From: Lanius collurio
Taxonomy: Eukaryota; Chordata; Aves; Passeriformes; Laniidae
Length of the DNA: 64,000 nucleotides
Direction: 5' to 3'
Assembly: GCA_020086605.1 (NCBI GenBank)
Contig: JACBWW010000041.1
Span: 2,284,302 to 2,348,301, forward strand
Part shown: positions 24,016 through 37,221 of the stretch, piece by piece
Layout of the letters: each line of letters begins with the position of its first letter
Position numbering within the stretch: the stretch's first letter is position 1
The notes under the pieces: model-generated
Database searches by the model: none
Seen by the model: only the letters and a program-made list of their open reading frames with translations
Told to the model about the DNA's origin: nothing
Program-made: the position numbers and the translations under genes

Positions 24016-25396
24016 GAAGAGAGCCTGGGCTTGTGCTGCTCCTTAGCCCAAGCTCAGCTTCCTGCCTGTCTGGAGACACCAGTCCCTGTGGCCAGCACTG
24101 GGCAAGCAAGACAGCAGTGGGGCCAGTGGGTCAGCAAGGCCACTCTGGCCGGGCCCTGGGGCCTGCTGTGCTCAGCTCCATCGGGATGTCTGTCCTGGGG
24201 GTTCCCTGGACTGACTGCCCTTCCTTTACAGCTCCAGGTGGGATGCACGGGCTGCCAGCAGGGCAGCAAACGGCTGTGGAGGGAGAAACCACAGCAGGGG
24301 CTGAGGGCACTGACCAGGTGGCAACCGGGTGCCATCCCGAGGAGACCCGAGTGGGGACACCAGCTTTGAACAATCTCCCACTTATTGTCATTTTTGCAGG
24401 AATCCAAGATAAAAGGGGCACTTCAGACCTGAGAGAAGTTAAAGGTTTGTATTAAAAATTGACTGTCTGGCTTGAAAATTATGGAGCTTGACAGATGGAG
24501 GATGAAAGGCTGCAACAGAAGAAAAACATAGGCCACCACCCTTGACACCGCTGACCACCCCGTTGCTGACAGCTTCTTCCCACAGCCCCGCTCTCTAAAG
24601 CACTTCCCACTTTAAGGAAATGTATCAGAACACAGGAGTTTATCTGCCCTGACCTCTACCCCCAAACAGAACCCTCTTTCATGTTAATTCTCTTCACAAA
24701 ACCCACCGCATGTAAGGTCCCTGCGGTGCTCTGGCTTATTTGGTTCTCATTATTTAGTGGTGGTGCTTGTTGCTGTTATCCTACAGCAGTTAAGCTCTGA
24801 TCAAGAAATTCTGGAAGCACATTAAACATGATGTCAGGCTTGCTGCTTTCCATGGGTTTAAGGTGGGGAGCACAAGCCACGTGCAGTTATTAAGAGAAGT
24901 TTTTAAGAAATATGAACAGATGAGAATTTTATATCCAAACATTTTAAATCAAGACAAAAGAACAAACTTCCATGACAGGAAGATTGACAAGATTCCTCTC
25001 CTGTATTTGAGTGGCACCTTTCTGCAGCTATAGCTTAATAGTTAAGAAACAAAATAATTCAGGGCTTGATCCTCTGGTACAAATATCACAAATCCCAATC
25101 TGTCTATTCAGCTTAGATTCCCCAAAACAAGGCAGGCATTAGGGAATGGGCTGAAATGAGGTGAATATTATATTCACACAGGGATCATTTTTTCTAACAG
25201 ACCACAAGGACTCTGATGATGACATATTTTAATCCCTTTCCATTCTTTGGCTGAACAAAATAGAGTTCTAAACAAGACACCAAAATTTTACAAGGTAACT
25301 TAAGGAGGATGCTGTAGTTTAATTTAAAGCTCATCCAGCAGTTCTCCTGAAAGTATGAGGTGACAGCACAGCTGAAGAAAATTCATTCTTAAATAT
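24016..25396. other. Non-coding stretch, no supported gene
   Basis: GC-rich until about 24370 with overlapping chance frames on both strands, then AT-richer sequence. A CAGGGCTTGATCCTCTGGT word near 25062 recalls old amniote interspersed repeats but is too short to call. Confidence 0.55.
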
Positions 25397-25448
25397 GAAT
25401 GAATGAATGAATGAATGAATGAATGAATGAATGAATGAATGAAAGAAT
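25397..25448 (+). repeat. (GAAT)11 tetranucleotide microsatellite
   Basis: Eleven perfect GAAT units (25397-25440) plus GAAA and GAAT. Its purity suggests length polymorphism. A strong pyrimidine tract ending in CCCCAG follows at 25455-25484. Confidence 0.97.
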
Positions 25449-28400
25449 GCCTATAAGACCTTTTTCTTTTCTCTTTTTCCCCAGAGTTGAATTTCTACAG
25501 ATGATTTTCCTCTGCTGCTGCCACTTAGAAGACACACTAATATGGGAGATGAGGGGTGGGACCCTCACACTGAACAGGAAGAACTGAAATAATAATTAAG
25601 ATACCAGATTGTAGCACAGGAAAGGAGAATGTCATTGCTGGCTTCGTCCTGGTTTTCTGTGTGACCTGGAGCTACTCCTCAAAGGGACTGGGAGCAGTAG
25701 CTGGCACCATGGGAAGAAGCCACAAGCAGGGTGACCTGCACAGAGCCTGGGCTGAATTAAGCATCTCAGTGTTCTTGAAATAGCCTGGGGGCCACTGGCA
25801 ATTGTGATGTGCTGGACAGGGAAGCATTTTAAACCCAAATTTTGGAGGGGGTGGGGGTCTAGAAATCCCTGTCCAAGCTGCACTGAACAGATGTCAGACC
25901 AGGATGTTTGCCCAAAATCCTCTCCCAAACATATACAGCTACATTTCTTCCTATCAAAAACCAAAACAAACAAAGCGTAATGCAAGCAATAACAGAAAAC
26001 AGAGCAGAGTTTACTCTCACAGTCCAGACAGATGATATGGCTGAGCTAATCTAAAGCATCCCTTCTGCCAGAAGGGGACAATTCTCCCTTTACTCCTTCC
26101 TCCTTATTTCCTCTTGCTCCAGTCCCTCCCCTCAGCTGCTGTGTCAGCCCTAAAGCTCATTTGACTGGACAGTGAGAGCCTCAAATCACAAACCCAATGA
26201 AAAACTGACCCATCAAAATACAGTTTTCCACAAGATTAGTGGGTTAAATTGCCTCAGCATGGGGTCAGAGGAAAGCAGGACCTGCATGAGACAGTGCCTG
26301 GGATCAGAGCTGGAGAGGGAGGGAGCACTTGGCTGTTGGAGAAGGTAACCTGTGCCTCTGGCTCAGGATATGCAACCCAGATTTTATTACCACCTTTAAA
26401 CCATGTTTTTTTCAGACACAGAGCAACAAGGCTCCTATGATTTTATTTTTACTGCATGTTCCTCCAGCCCCAGTGCCAACACACCACTGTCACTCTCCAA
26501 CTTCCCTGTCCCAACCAAGGGAGAAGGTGTCACACTGCACATGGGAACATCAGTGATTTTAAGTGCAGGAGATAATAAAAGAGAGGCACCAGAGGCAGGA
26601 GGAGCTGTCACTGACACTGAACTGAGATCCCAGCCCCTTCTTATATTTCTCACAGGACCTGACAGAGAGGCTGAGGACCACATCTTTCCCATCACAGATG
26701 TGTCCAAGCTGATGATCAAAATCACATCTTGACTCTCTCTCAGTCTCTGCTGGAGTGGAGAGAGAGCTTCTTCCTGTTATCTGACGATTGCATCTTTTCC
26801 AGTCCTTGCTGTAGGGACTGGAACTCCAGTGTGTGCTCCCCCTCCTTCCCCCTCCCCTCCCCAGTAAATGCCATCACTGCAAGGTTACATACAACTCTTA
26901 TTTAAAACACACCTCCTGCTTCCCAAATTAAACATCAGCTCGGTGGGCTGAAGGGCCTTAAACCCTCCAAGCAGTTTAAGTCTGTCTGCAGCTAAATAGG
27001 GATTTTGAGAACCTAAGTTTTCAGCTGGTGGAGGGGACAGAGCCTTTAGGCACCTGGGCTGCCCACCCTGTCAATCTCCCACTTTGTTAGACAACAGAGG
27101 AGGAATCTGACTCTTTTGTTTCTCAAAGCAATTATTGTCACTGTGATTTTACACCGTAGAAGGACACAGTGCCGAAGGAACAATGATTACACGTGCAAAA
27201 GGGTGTTTTTTCTTTCAGGAAGCAGGATAAAAAAAAAGTAATGCTCTTCAGCACAACACAGCTTTTGGACACAGGACCACCAGGGTGATTGAGCTGGTTT
27301 TCCTCTCCATTCAACCATTTTTAAATCCATAACTTGCTATAAAATGAACAGATGCTATTAACACTTCAGTGGATTTGTGAGGAAGCTGTGATTCATCCTC
27401 AGCACCAAGTTAATATAAACACATGAGATTGCCTTCAATCTTCTTCCTAAGCCCTAAGAGGCCTCACAGAGTCAAAAAAAAGAGATTTTTGCAGAATATT
27501 CTTCTGGTTGCACACCCAGAATAATTTTCTGATTTAATAATTGATGCCATTTTCTTGTAGCTGAATACCAAATGTGGCTTTTGCTGTGGAATCTGCTGTG
27601 GAATAGATGTGAAATAATTGCACCAGGTAGGAATGAAGGTAGAATCCTTCAATCACTAAAGCCTGGAAGAGGCAGATGGTTTTATATCTATATTCAGAGA
27701 AATAACTGAAGCATAAGCTTGGTCCATGTCAGTGAAAGAATGACATAAATGACCAGAAAACGCCCAAATCTCAAACACAAGACAGTTTTATCACCAGCAT
27801 TTTTTAAACTGTAAAAACCATAGAAAATAAAAAAAAAAAGTAGAACCTGTTATTCAGCTGGGCACTGGAACAAGAAGATCTTTTCTAAACCATTTCAACT
27901 TCTGTAATCATTCTAATGCCTAATTTATGCTCTGTTAAGGTGAACTTAGAGGGCACAGGTGGTTTATTTGTGGTCAAAGCCTGGGACATCTCATCAATTT
28001 AGTTTAATCCTGGCACTACAAAGTTTCCTGCATGGCCTTGGTGACATGTCACATTATGGTTCAGCCCCCTAGCCCTGAAAATGAGCTTAATAACATCATT
28101 TACTCTCTCCATTGCGCTGTTCAGATTATTCATGAATTTTTCAGGGTAAGAAAACATCTGCCATATGGCAGCAAGCACCAAAGGGCCCTGTCTTTAACTG
28201 CAGGCTCAGGGCTTTTCTATGGCACAGATAATTCTGACTCAGAATAGCTGGTTTGGGGCAGGATAATTGTTCTGCTACAGCGATTAACCAGGAGTGGAGA
28301 CAACTGGTCCAAAAATACAGATGAATGAAAAGCCTTTTTTTTTGGTGGATTCGAGAAGATGCTGACTGAAAAAGTCATTTTTAGAGATCTGCTGGGTGCT

Positions 28401-29180
28401 GGGGCCAAACCTAAAAGATAAAGTTTCTAAAACAGGTGATAGCATGGTGGCTGAGGCGTTCCCCTGTGATGGTGGAAACAGCAGAGGGAGACTGGAGTCA
28501 CCCATTGGTCCAACAAGCACCAGGGCATTTTTCAGCACCTTTTTGCTTCTTTCAGTGAAAAAATCCAAACCACCTTGATTCGGTCCTGCTAAAGAACGAA
28601 ATACTTTCTGAAGCTTTAAAACCTTGGCAGGACAGAAAAAAACACCTAGTCTCCTCTCTTAATTACAGCTACAACTCCCTAACACAGTCCAAGCCAAAAA
28701 ATCCCTTGTGTTTGTGCCTGGCCATTGGAAATATCACAGGTATGAAAAAATTTCATGCAATTATGTGATTTGGGGCACTTCCCAGACTTTTGCTCTTTTC
28801 TCTTAATTGTCAGGTTCTGTTCAAATACATGAAGTCTGTAGCTCTTTCCTTTGTGTGAATAGCTTTCTCAATCCCTATACAGCTTAATATTCTGTTGCCC
28901 TATTAAGCTAGCCATGCAGAAAACGGTTTCTGGCCAAATAATAGGAATAGCAAACGTATGAACTCTATACCTCAATGAGGTGTTAACTTCAAAGCCTTGT
29001 TATTTGGGAGTTGGGGCCATTTAAATGCTGACATTATTAGGCAAGGAAGTCTAAGAAACAAGCACTCAGTGGGAGTCAAAGATCTTTTTAAAAAGCATTT
29101 TCTTTATGCTCATCACACCCCAATTCATTTAGGATGGGCTCCTGTTCTATGCCTACACGTTTCCTAATTAAGACTTCTTT
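25449..29180. other. Non-coding stretch, no supported gene
   Basis: A good 3' splice-site-like tract ends at 25484, but no downstream donor or conserved frame supports an exon. A-runs occur near 27829. Blocks at 28060-28180 (CATTGCGCTG, TTATTCATGAATT) and 28890-29030 (AACGGTTTCTGGCC, CAAACGTATGAAC) are complex, repeat-free and keep CpGs, so they may be conserved non-coding sequence. No gene is visible. Confidence 0.55.
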
Positions 29181-29186
29181 CCTTGC

Positions 29187-29235
29187 CACAATGTTTAGGT
29201 TGGAAGGAATCTGAGGCTCTCCATGTACCCCCTTC
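29187..29235 (-). mobile_element. Possible worn CR1 3' end fragment
   Basis: CACAATGTTTAGGTTGGAAG followed by GAATCTGAGGCTCTCCATG resembles the antisense CR1 tail (ACAGAATGGTTTAGGTTGGA, then AGGGACCTCAAAGCTCATC). The match is short, so this may be chance. Confidence 0.4.
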
Positions 29236-29480
29236 ATGATTGGCATATTTTGTTCTTTCCCCTCTCCCATCTCCCTGGCTGTAATTACATTACAGTGGCT
29301 TATCTCTCCATCAAAGGATGGGTAAGTGGTCCCTTTATAAACCTGCTCAGAGCAGCTGTTGGGCAGTCAGGGAACACTGAGGCCTGACCAGAGCTACACT
29401 TCCCCCAAAGGGCTCATCTATACTGTGCTGCATTGAATGTGCTGTGAATCGGGGTAGACAAGAACAAATAGCATTCAGCA

Positions 29481-29543
29481 CATGTCAGCTAAGTGCAGTT
29501 TTAGCCTGGCCTCATCAGTGTTTAATCATGATTAGCTGACATG
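29481..29543. promoter_or_regulatory. 12-bp inverted repeat enclosing a TAATCATGATTA palindrome
   Basis: CATGTCAGCTAA (29481-29492) is exactly reverse-complementary to TTAGCTGACATG (29532-29543). Overlapping the right arm is the perfect palindrome TAATCATGATTA (29523-29534), two inverted TAAT homeodomain cores separated by four bases. The bases are directly visible. A paired-homeodomain role is inferred from known homeodomain core preference. Confidence 0.45.
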
Positions 29544-32333
29544 CAGGGTTTATTGTGGTCTTCACCAGCCAACATATTGTGACCAGTATTACGTCAATTA
29601 CTCAGTTACCCAAAATTGCATTCAGACATGACTAAATCCTTCCATTTGTATGGCTTTGTGGAGACTCAGCAACACAAATTTGGCTCTTTGGGACCTGGGC
29701 AGCCAAGGCTCTCATCTAGATTTGGGCCTGACTCTTGTCACAGGATGATGCAAAGCCTCTGGACCATCCACTCAGTTGACAGCAAGGCACAGCTGCAACA
29801 CGTGCAGGGATCTCAGACTGGCTGCAAACTAGGTCTGAGCGCTCAAAACAGTGAGGTCAGAGCACCACAGGCTTCACCTGGAGAAGAGGCAAATAATTAC
29901 TCCTGGTTTCAGGTAGGGAATGCCATTAATGTCTCACCCAAAGCCCAAGGTGTTGCAGTTTCCTGCTGCAAAAGCCACGTTTGCTCTGCAGAGCATCCTG
30001 CAATGCCACACCTGACTGCAGCTTGGGACAGCCCAGGGAGGAAGGTGCTAACTGAGGCACTGCCACAAACTGTCCCAGTCCTGCTGGGAGAAAAAGTGGG
30101 GATTTATATTCCAAACATTATGAAATAATACCCCTTTATTCCTTAGACCCTTGCATCACTAGCTTTTAAATCAGGTCTGCCCAGCTGCCCTGAGTGAGGC
30201 TCACACTTGCAGCAGAAGCAGCTCCACACAGACTCTTTCTCAGGTCTTCTTGGAGCTGCCCATTCATGTGCACGAGATCAGCTTCGTGTTTGCCCCATTC
30301 AAGCCTAATTCCAGCAATGCACCAGCAATTCAAGCCTTATTCCAAAAGCAATACATCCCTGGCAAAACACTCTGCTGACACTAACAGACCCAGAATTTTC
30401 TGTGTATTCAGTATATTTCTGTGACTCAACATCCACATCCAACTCACCAACAACAACCTAGGGTTTTTTTCCACTTTTTTGAATTCTTTCTAGAAATCAT
30501 GTGGCACCAGGTGAATGGCAGATATCATAATACATGTTTTTCTGGCCCAAATCACTTGCAGGGATTTCACAGAGGCATAGCAGGCAGTCAATACCTTTTC
30601 AGCTGCAGTTCCTGTTCTACTTTTGCACCCAATAATGACATAGCCAATGTATGTATTACCCACTTGTTTTCTCCAGAAAGGAAAACATCCTATGGGCCCT
30701 TCTGCTTCTGCTGAGCTTGTGTGTTGTGGGGTCGGTGGAAGATCACCTCCTCTGGTGGTGCCTGCTCCTCCTGGTGCAAAGACACGTGGTTTGGGAACAA
30801 AAGGCATTATTCAGCCCCTGGGAGCAGAACACTGGCATCTGTGTTTTACAGACTATTTGAAGCCCGAGATTTTTAGGGGTCAGCAGCCTCCCCAACCCCT
30901 GTGCTCATTTTGCAGGCACCCCTTGGGCAGGACAGCTACAACAAGGACAGTCTTTCTGAAACCTGGGGATCCTCAGGCTCCCAGCACTGGAAGTTACTGT
31001 GTGCAGGGAAATTCTAAGTCATGTGCAGTTGAGGCCACATCTGGTGTGAAATGTATTTACCGTAAGCACCCTGACCAGACTGAGGGAATGTTTAAAAGCT
31101 ACAACATTTTCAACTAAAACACCATGAATCCATCATCTGCTCCCTACATTTTTTCCTTCCGAACACAGCAGATTGCTGAAATATTCATGCATACATTTTC
31201 TTTCCTAATCTTCCTCTTCCTCCCAGCCTGAATCTGAGGAGCAGGAAAGTGTAAAGGGCAAACCCAGAAGTATTTGTAGTACATGGATGTCTGGCTGTAG
31301 CTCCTGGTTGTGGGATGGCTGGAGGATTCCAGGCAAAGAGAAGCAAGCTTTGCTCACCAAAGTTAAAATCTGGCACCGATTCTGCTTTTGCTTATTTTGG
31401 TATAAAGCAGGAATTTCTCCTCTTTAGTCAGTACAGTTGTACTACCAGGGTAAATTAGAGGGGAGGCAACTCAGCGTGTAATAAACAGGAGTGAGAAAAG
31501 AGAACCCTGCAGGAGGCGAATATGAATTGGGTAATTTGAGAAAAATAAAATCACCTACGGGGATAAACTGAAGCTGTTTGCTAAAAAATAAAAAAAGACC
31601 CAAACTGCCCTTACTTGGTGCAGGAGTATCAGGTTTAAAGCCTGATTAATTCAACAAACTTTTGAATCACGAGGTAAGGAGCCTAACAAGATTTTCCTGC
31701 CAAAGAGCTGAGCAACTTCATCCACCTCTGTCAGTGCCATTCCTGTGCCTGATCCAGGCAGGATCCCTTGAACCTGTGCATGGATAAAGTGCCAGTTGAA
31801 CCAATAGTTTTGGAAAGTAGTAGATATTATGAAAAGAGCCATGAGATGAACTGAAAAGTACAAAATTCGGAAAGTGCACTATCAACATAACAAGGAGAAA
31901 GTTAGGGGAAAATAAATGTGGGGAAAAGAAAATGCAGTAGGTAGATCATCAATGTAACTTCTGTAGGTATCCCTGGAATTTGAAATGAAACAACACTGGA
32001 CTAAAAAGACAAGCCTGCATTTCAATTATTAAGTATAAGGTCCTGTCTCCTCCCCTCAGTATTGACATTATTTATATTATATTACATACTATAATACGTA
32101 TTTTATTGTGTCTCAAGTTGCCTCTTTTGGATCAAGGTTATGGTCAAGTTTTTACTTCAGATATTGTCAACTTCTCAACCGTTCAAGCATAAATGCTAAA
32201 GTATATTTCCCCTAAATATTTCTGACAGGAGCTAATCCAAGGAAGTTCTGTAGTTTGCACTACAAAGTGGGTAGCAAAGGTGAGCACAAAGTGTCATCAC
32301 ATGAAGGATTTCTGAATTTATAAGCCCTGGACT
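29544..32333. other. Non-coding stretch, no supported gene
   Basis: A 170-codon frame (29616-30128, + strand) and a 156-codon frame (30647-31117, + strand) have no recognisable motif and no splice or codon support, so I treat them as chance. An AT-rich patch lies at 32060-32110. No repeat family is recognised. Confidence 0.6.
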
Positions 32334-32430
32334 GGTTATTCCCATTTTATAGAGGAGTCACTGAGGCAAAGGGAATGGTCTTGCCCTATGGCTGTAAATG
32401 GAGGCTCCAAGAAGGTCCTTGTTCATGCCC
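32334..32430 (-). mobile_element. MIR-type SINE remnant (antisense)
   Basis: GGTTATTCCCATTTTATAGA, then GGAGTCACTGAGGCAAAGGG, CTTGCCC and GGCTCCAAGAAGG follow the order of antisense MIR (TTATCCCCATTTTACAGATG, AACTGAGGCACAGAG, CTTGCCCAAGGTC). Clear but diverged. Confidence 0.75.
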
Positions 32431-35400
32431 TTGAAATTCTGCTGATGCTTTTCATTAGCTCAGGCTTCCTCCTGAGAGATGGAGGTGTTTAACCAGCAGT
32501 TGGGGTCTGAGTGCACTCCCTGAGCTCTGTTCTGGAAGGTGCCTGCCCCTGCAGCCAGAGCACACCACCTCTCTGTGCCACCACTCACACCTTCACACTG
32601 CTGCTGTTCTTGACCTGAGGACTGATTTTAATAAGGGGTACCTTTTCTGAGTTACAATTGCACCCAAACTATGAGCTGTGCAGCCAGGCTGGCTGGGAGA
32701 GTCAAATCAGTGAAAAAAAAAAAAAACAAATTAAGGATAGGCCTGGCCTTAGTTTTAGGGGCTGTCTCATCCTGGTTTTAACTGATTTTTTCCCCCTGCA
32801 GAGTCCTATCCCCAGCAGTGCCTCCTGCCATCAAGAGCTGCACTGAACTGCACTATCAGCCAACCTTCAAGCCTTACAAAGAGAAAAGAGAACATGAATT
32901 AGCTGAAATAAAAGACCTTGGCCAGATTGCTTCATTGGATAAAGCACCTTTGTTGTAAGAATGTGGGAAAGGAGAGTCCAACCACAGCTCATCCAGATTC
33001 CTTAGACACACACACCCAGTGATATGTATTTGTGAATATTTTCCACATTTATATCTGCTAACCAAAGTAACCAGTTTTTACTTGTTTAATTACTGCCAAA
33101 GAAAGAGGAACTGTCAGTGCTTTAAGAGTTATGCCAAAGCACAGGGTGGGTTCTCTCTGATTCATATGCTGCATGGCTACAGAAACCAAGACCCAGCATC
33201 AGGAATGCCAAGCAGTTAAAAAAGCAGCAGTCCAGCTCTATGGCGTATTTTTAATCTAACTCCCTCGTTAAATTAATGTTTTTCCTAACTTCCCCAGCAA
33301 TTTAGCAGCATATGGGCCGTTTTATCAAAACACAAGGAAACAGGGAGACCTTTGGGGAGTAAAAGTGTGGGACCTAACAGACTGTGCTATGCCAATGAAG
33401 TTTTACTCCTCTTATTTTCCAAGTGAATGAAAGTCATCCCAGCTCTGGCTGTCTCTTCAGCTTCATTGGTACACAAAATTACCACAGGAAGCAGATTAAA
33501 TAAATAGATGTGATTTCTTTTGCCAAAGTGGAAAAAAATCCCTTGTGCTTTGCACACAGAAAGGCATGGAGGTGACCTGTGTGAAGCCTTTCTGAAAATC
33601 ACCACCACCATTAAAAACCCCAAATCCTCATAGTCCAGAAAATTTTCAAGAAACTTGGCAGATTTTGGTCTTTCCATTCCCAGTGAAGATATAATTTTGT
33701 GGAAGAGTAAGATGAGGATGCCAGCTACCTCCTCTGCATATCCAAAAACTGGTCCTAAATCTCACAGGAAGAGAGGGAGTTGATACACAACAAGAAAGAA
33801 AATTTGAGGTAATATTCCATGGACATTTGAGTGGATCAGAATCAGGATGGAAAATGTGCTCTAATAAAGCTCTGTATTATTATTATTACCATAATGACAT
33901 CTGCACCTGGCTTTGGGAGAATTTACACCAGGTTGTGAGGAGACACACAGGGAAGCAGACACTTCTGGAGGCCCAGGAATGCAGTGCTCAGCTTTGAGGT
34001 GAATTTGCAGTGTGATCCTGAACCCTTCCAGAGGCCTGAAATTTCTGCCCATCCATCTCCTTCCCACTCTGCTTGTCTGAGTCTGTTATTAAACTGCAGG
34101 GTTTAACCTCATTGCTCAGTCTTTCCATCTGCAAATTGCAAAGGGCAATATTCACTTTTCTTTCAGAAAAGGATTTTAGGATTAGAGAGATGAGAGTGCT
34201 GCCTCTGACCATGGAAAAACCCCAGACAGATGCACAAAACAAAGTCAAGATTTTGATGTCGGGTGGCCACTGCTCCATGAACTGAGAAATGAAGGAACGG
34301 TGGGCAGGAAAAGAAAGACACTTCCCTTGGGACCTTCCAAAGTAGCTGTCTAAACCCAGAGATTTCACATCTAGAACCACACATTTGATACCCCTTTATA
34401 AGCCCTCCTGCAATTTACATGTCACAGTATCCACGACAGGTAAATTAACTTAATTACAACCATCACACACTTGAGAAAACTGGGACACAGCAAAGAAGCA
34501 GCTCATTGTCACCACTGGCCCTCCAGCCCAGACCTTTCTGATGGGTAAATCACTTGTCAGAAAACACCAATTCAAGTTTTAGTTTCCTAACATAGGATTC
34601 CACCCAACACCCTGAGATTGGGCACGTGTCCCTGAGGTTATTCAGAGGTAAACCAGGGGTTTTTTGTTTGTTTTAAGTGAAATTACACTGCTGAAACAGT
34701 GTTGAAGAGAGAAGGGTTCAGTTCTACAAATCTTGCACCTTGCAAGTTCAAGGTGCTTGTCTAGACAGTGTATTTTATGCTGAGCTGACATGTATATAGA
34801 GGAACAGTTGAAGCAAGAAGGCTCATATCCACGATTTGAGCAGGAACAAGAAGGATACTGTTCAGGTATGTTTGCTATATCCTCAGATACACTGCTGGTG
34901 CCAGTATGAGTTTCACAGGGCCAGGTTCTAAATGCAGTTGTGCCCAAACTAAAATAATCCCCTGGACTCAATTATGCCAGGTCTTCCCTTTCCATGTGCA
35001 ATTAGAGGGCAAATGATGTTGTCACAGTTGTGTTCACAGCCAGTAAGTGGCTGTGTCCATTCTATGGTAAACCATTTCTATGGTAAGTGCAGTTTTTGGG
35101 GGCTGCATTCCTCACTGTTCAGGAGACAAGTGATAAATTCATGGTTGGGGAATATACAGCAACAAGTGGAGGCACAGAGAAACCAACATGAGAGAAGCAA
35201 AACAAGTTTTCAAAGTGGCTTTTGCTTAATAACAGCTCCCACCCAAGAGAAAAACTGCACTGTCAGTGGTGAGGAAGGAGAAAGGAAAACTTGCATCACC
35301 AGAAAGGTTGTCCCAGAGAAAACTGCTGTCTAGGGAAGTTCAGAAGAGAATCCAGTCCTTTTTCTGCCCTGAGCATATCAGATTTTGTGCAAGGCTTGAA

Positions 35401-36169
35401 ACAATTTTCAGTTCTAAATGTTAACAAGATTTCCAGATAGTCCTGGGATGTTGGGATGCAAAGACCGAACGAGATCTGTTTACACAAGCAAAATGGATAT
35501 TTAAATAGAAAGCAGCCACCATCAAAAATGTTTTTAAAAATGCTGTTTTGGTTAATGCAACATACTGTAGTTCTGCCAACAAAGGCAGTTTCTGATCAGG
35601 ACATGCCGTGCTTTCCTCTGGAGATTTTGCAGGCAGGGTGGTCTTCCATGAGGGATGGGAAAGGGCTTAGTTAACATTACACATCCTTCATATATGCAGG
35701 CTGGTAAATGTAAGGCATTGCAGCTGTGCAGTTTGTCACCAAAAACCAAGCTGAAAGGAGTCTAAATGCTGGAGAGCAACGGGAATACGACCTGGTCACT
35801 CTCAACACCTACGATTCTCCCCTTACATAACAAAGCCACTTCCCCTGCATTTGTGCAGCCTTGGTCTTTAGAGAGAGTGGTCAGATGGTAAAGACAGGGA
35901 ACAAAAAGGGACAGTGCAAAAATACCCTAATAAATGATCTATTATTTTCCCATAGACCACAAAAGAAGCCTGCAGTCCCATTATGCTACATTACATTTAT
36001 TTTGACCAGAAAAATCTTTGGCACTGGAAGAAGACTGCACTTTGTACCACAGAAATCCAAATCCATTCTGAAGGCAGGAGCTGCTCTAAAGGCCTCAGCT
36101 TCCCCTGCCTTTACAGATGCCTGTAGAAATCACCTCTGTGCAAAGGAGGGGTATAGCTGGAAAATCAAG
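32431..36169. other. Non-coding stretch, no supported gene
   Basis: There is a poly-A run near 32714 and a short TTATTATTATTA run near 33877. A repeat-free block at about 33235-33345 keeps a CpG in GGGCCGTTTTATC. ACTTGAGAAAACTGGGACAC near 34471 may be another very worn MIR piece. No credible gene. Confidence 0.55.
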
Positions 36170-36300
36170 TGGATTTCAGTGGGATAACATATTGCTTCTA
36201 TTTAAGAAAGCATCCTTGACCAGTGCATGTTGAAACCCAGTGAGACCTGAGCACAGGCTTAAAGTTAAACATGTGCTGAAGTCTCTTCCTGAAACAGAGG
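36170..36300. repeat. Second copy of ancient palindromic repeat (TGCTTAAG family)
   Basis: ATTTCAGTGGGATAACATAT, GAGCACAGGCTTAAAGTTAA, ACATGTGCTGAAGTCTCTTC and CTGAAACAGAGGC parallel the 17540-17662 repeat and its remembered consensus (AGCACATGCTTAAAGTTAAG, CATGTGCTTAAGTGC, CTGAATCGGGGC). Diverged; family name not assigned. Confidence 0.5.
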
Positions 36301-37192
36301 CACGTGAGGAAACACTGACCTGTTGGAATATGGGATTCATTCTCTGGTTCATCCCCTCGTTTCCTCCTAGAATTTCTAGAGTCTGAAATGCAAAGAATCC
36401 ATCTAAGCTAATAGGGAGATGTTTATGTAATTGTATGTGTGTAGCAGGTACAAAGAACCCATTTTAATATCAAAAACATGATGTGTGAACCTTCCAGGTT
36501 AAACAATTTACTAAGATCATTTGTTTTTATGTTGACCTATCTTTAAAAATTTGCCAGTTGGAAATTTTGTGTCTCTCTTTGAAGCAAAGTAACCAAGCCA
36601 TACTATCTCCCAGGTACTAATTCCAAGAAAATAGCTATTACACCTATCATCACTACTATTAATGTTGTTATTATTATTATTTGCAGTGTTTTTCATCCTG
36701 TGCAAAGCAAGCATTTGAAACAGGGCATGGATATAAGATTATCATACCATTAGAACCATTCTCCTTTACTTCTGTGGTCAAGACTAGAAAGACTTGGGAA
36801 ACTCGTTTATCAGATTTCTTAAATTCCAAAGGTTTTAGCTGCAAAAATTCAGCTCTGGCAAAAAGGAATCATTTAGGAAAAGATGCCATCATTTTTCCTA
36901 ATCTCAGCCAAAGCTAATTCTGAAAGAATTTCCACTGAAATAAATGGGATTGTTCACGATTTCGAGTCTATTCAGCATACATACGAGTGAAGGAATGCTG
37001 CACGTAATTTTGAGGCATTTTCCTACTCCCTTAATCCCAAATTACCATATAGTCAAGATGGCCACTTCAGTTTGCAGGCTCACAGCTTGGAGTGCTGCTC
37101 ACACACAGCACGTGGGCAGCAGTGCAGGAATCCTCCTGTGTGGGATCCACCCGAGGGCACCTTCCAAGCTGCTCTGGCCAGCCCTCAGCAGC

Positions 37193-37221
37193 GAGGAGGA
37201 GGAGGAGGAGGAGGAGGAGGA
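37193..37221 (+). repeat. (GAG)n trinucleotide repeat
   Basis: 29 bp of perfect GAG/GGA units. In the overlapping 115-codon + frame it reads as poly-Glu, which is a repeat artefact rather than evidence of a protein. Confidence 0.95.

Noticed and set aside
23920..24369. 149-codon frame beside the CpG cluster
   Set aside because: Its position next to a CpG cluster is suggestive, but the peptide is Gly/Gln/Leu-rich with no family match, and competing frames of similar length overlap.
25455..25484. Strong pyrimidine tract ending in CCCCAG
   Set aside because: No plausible donor or conserved frame follows within a normal exon length.
29616..30128. 170-codon open frame on the + strand
   Set aside because: No motif, signal peptide, repeat or known similarity; composition follows local base content.
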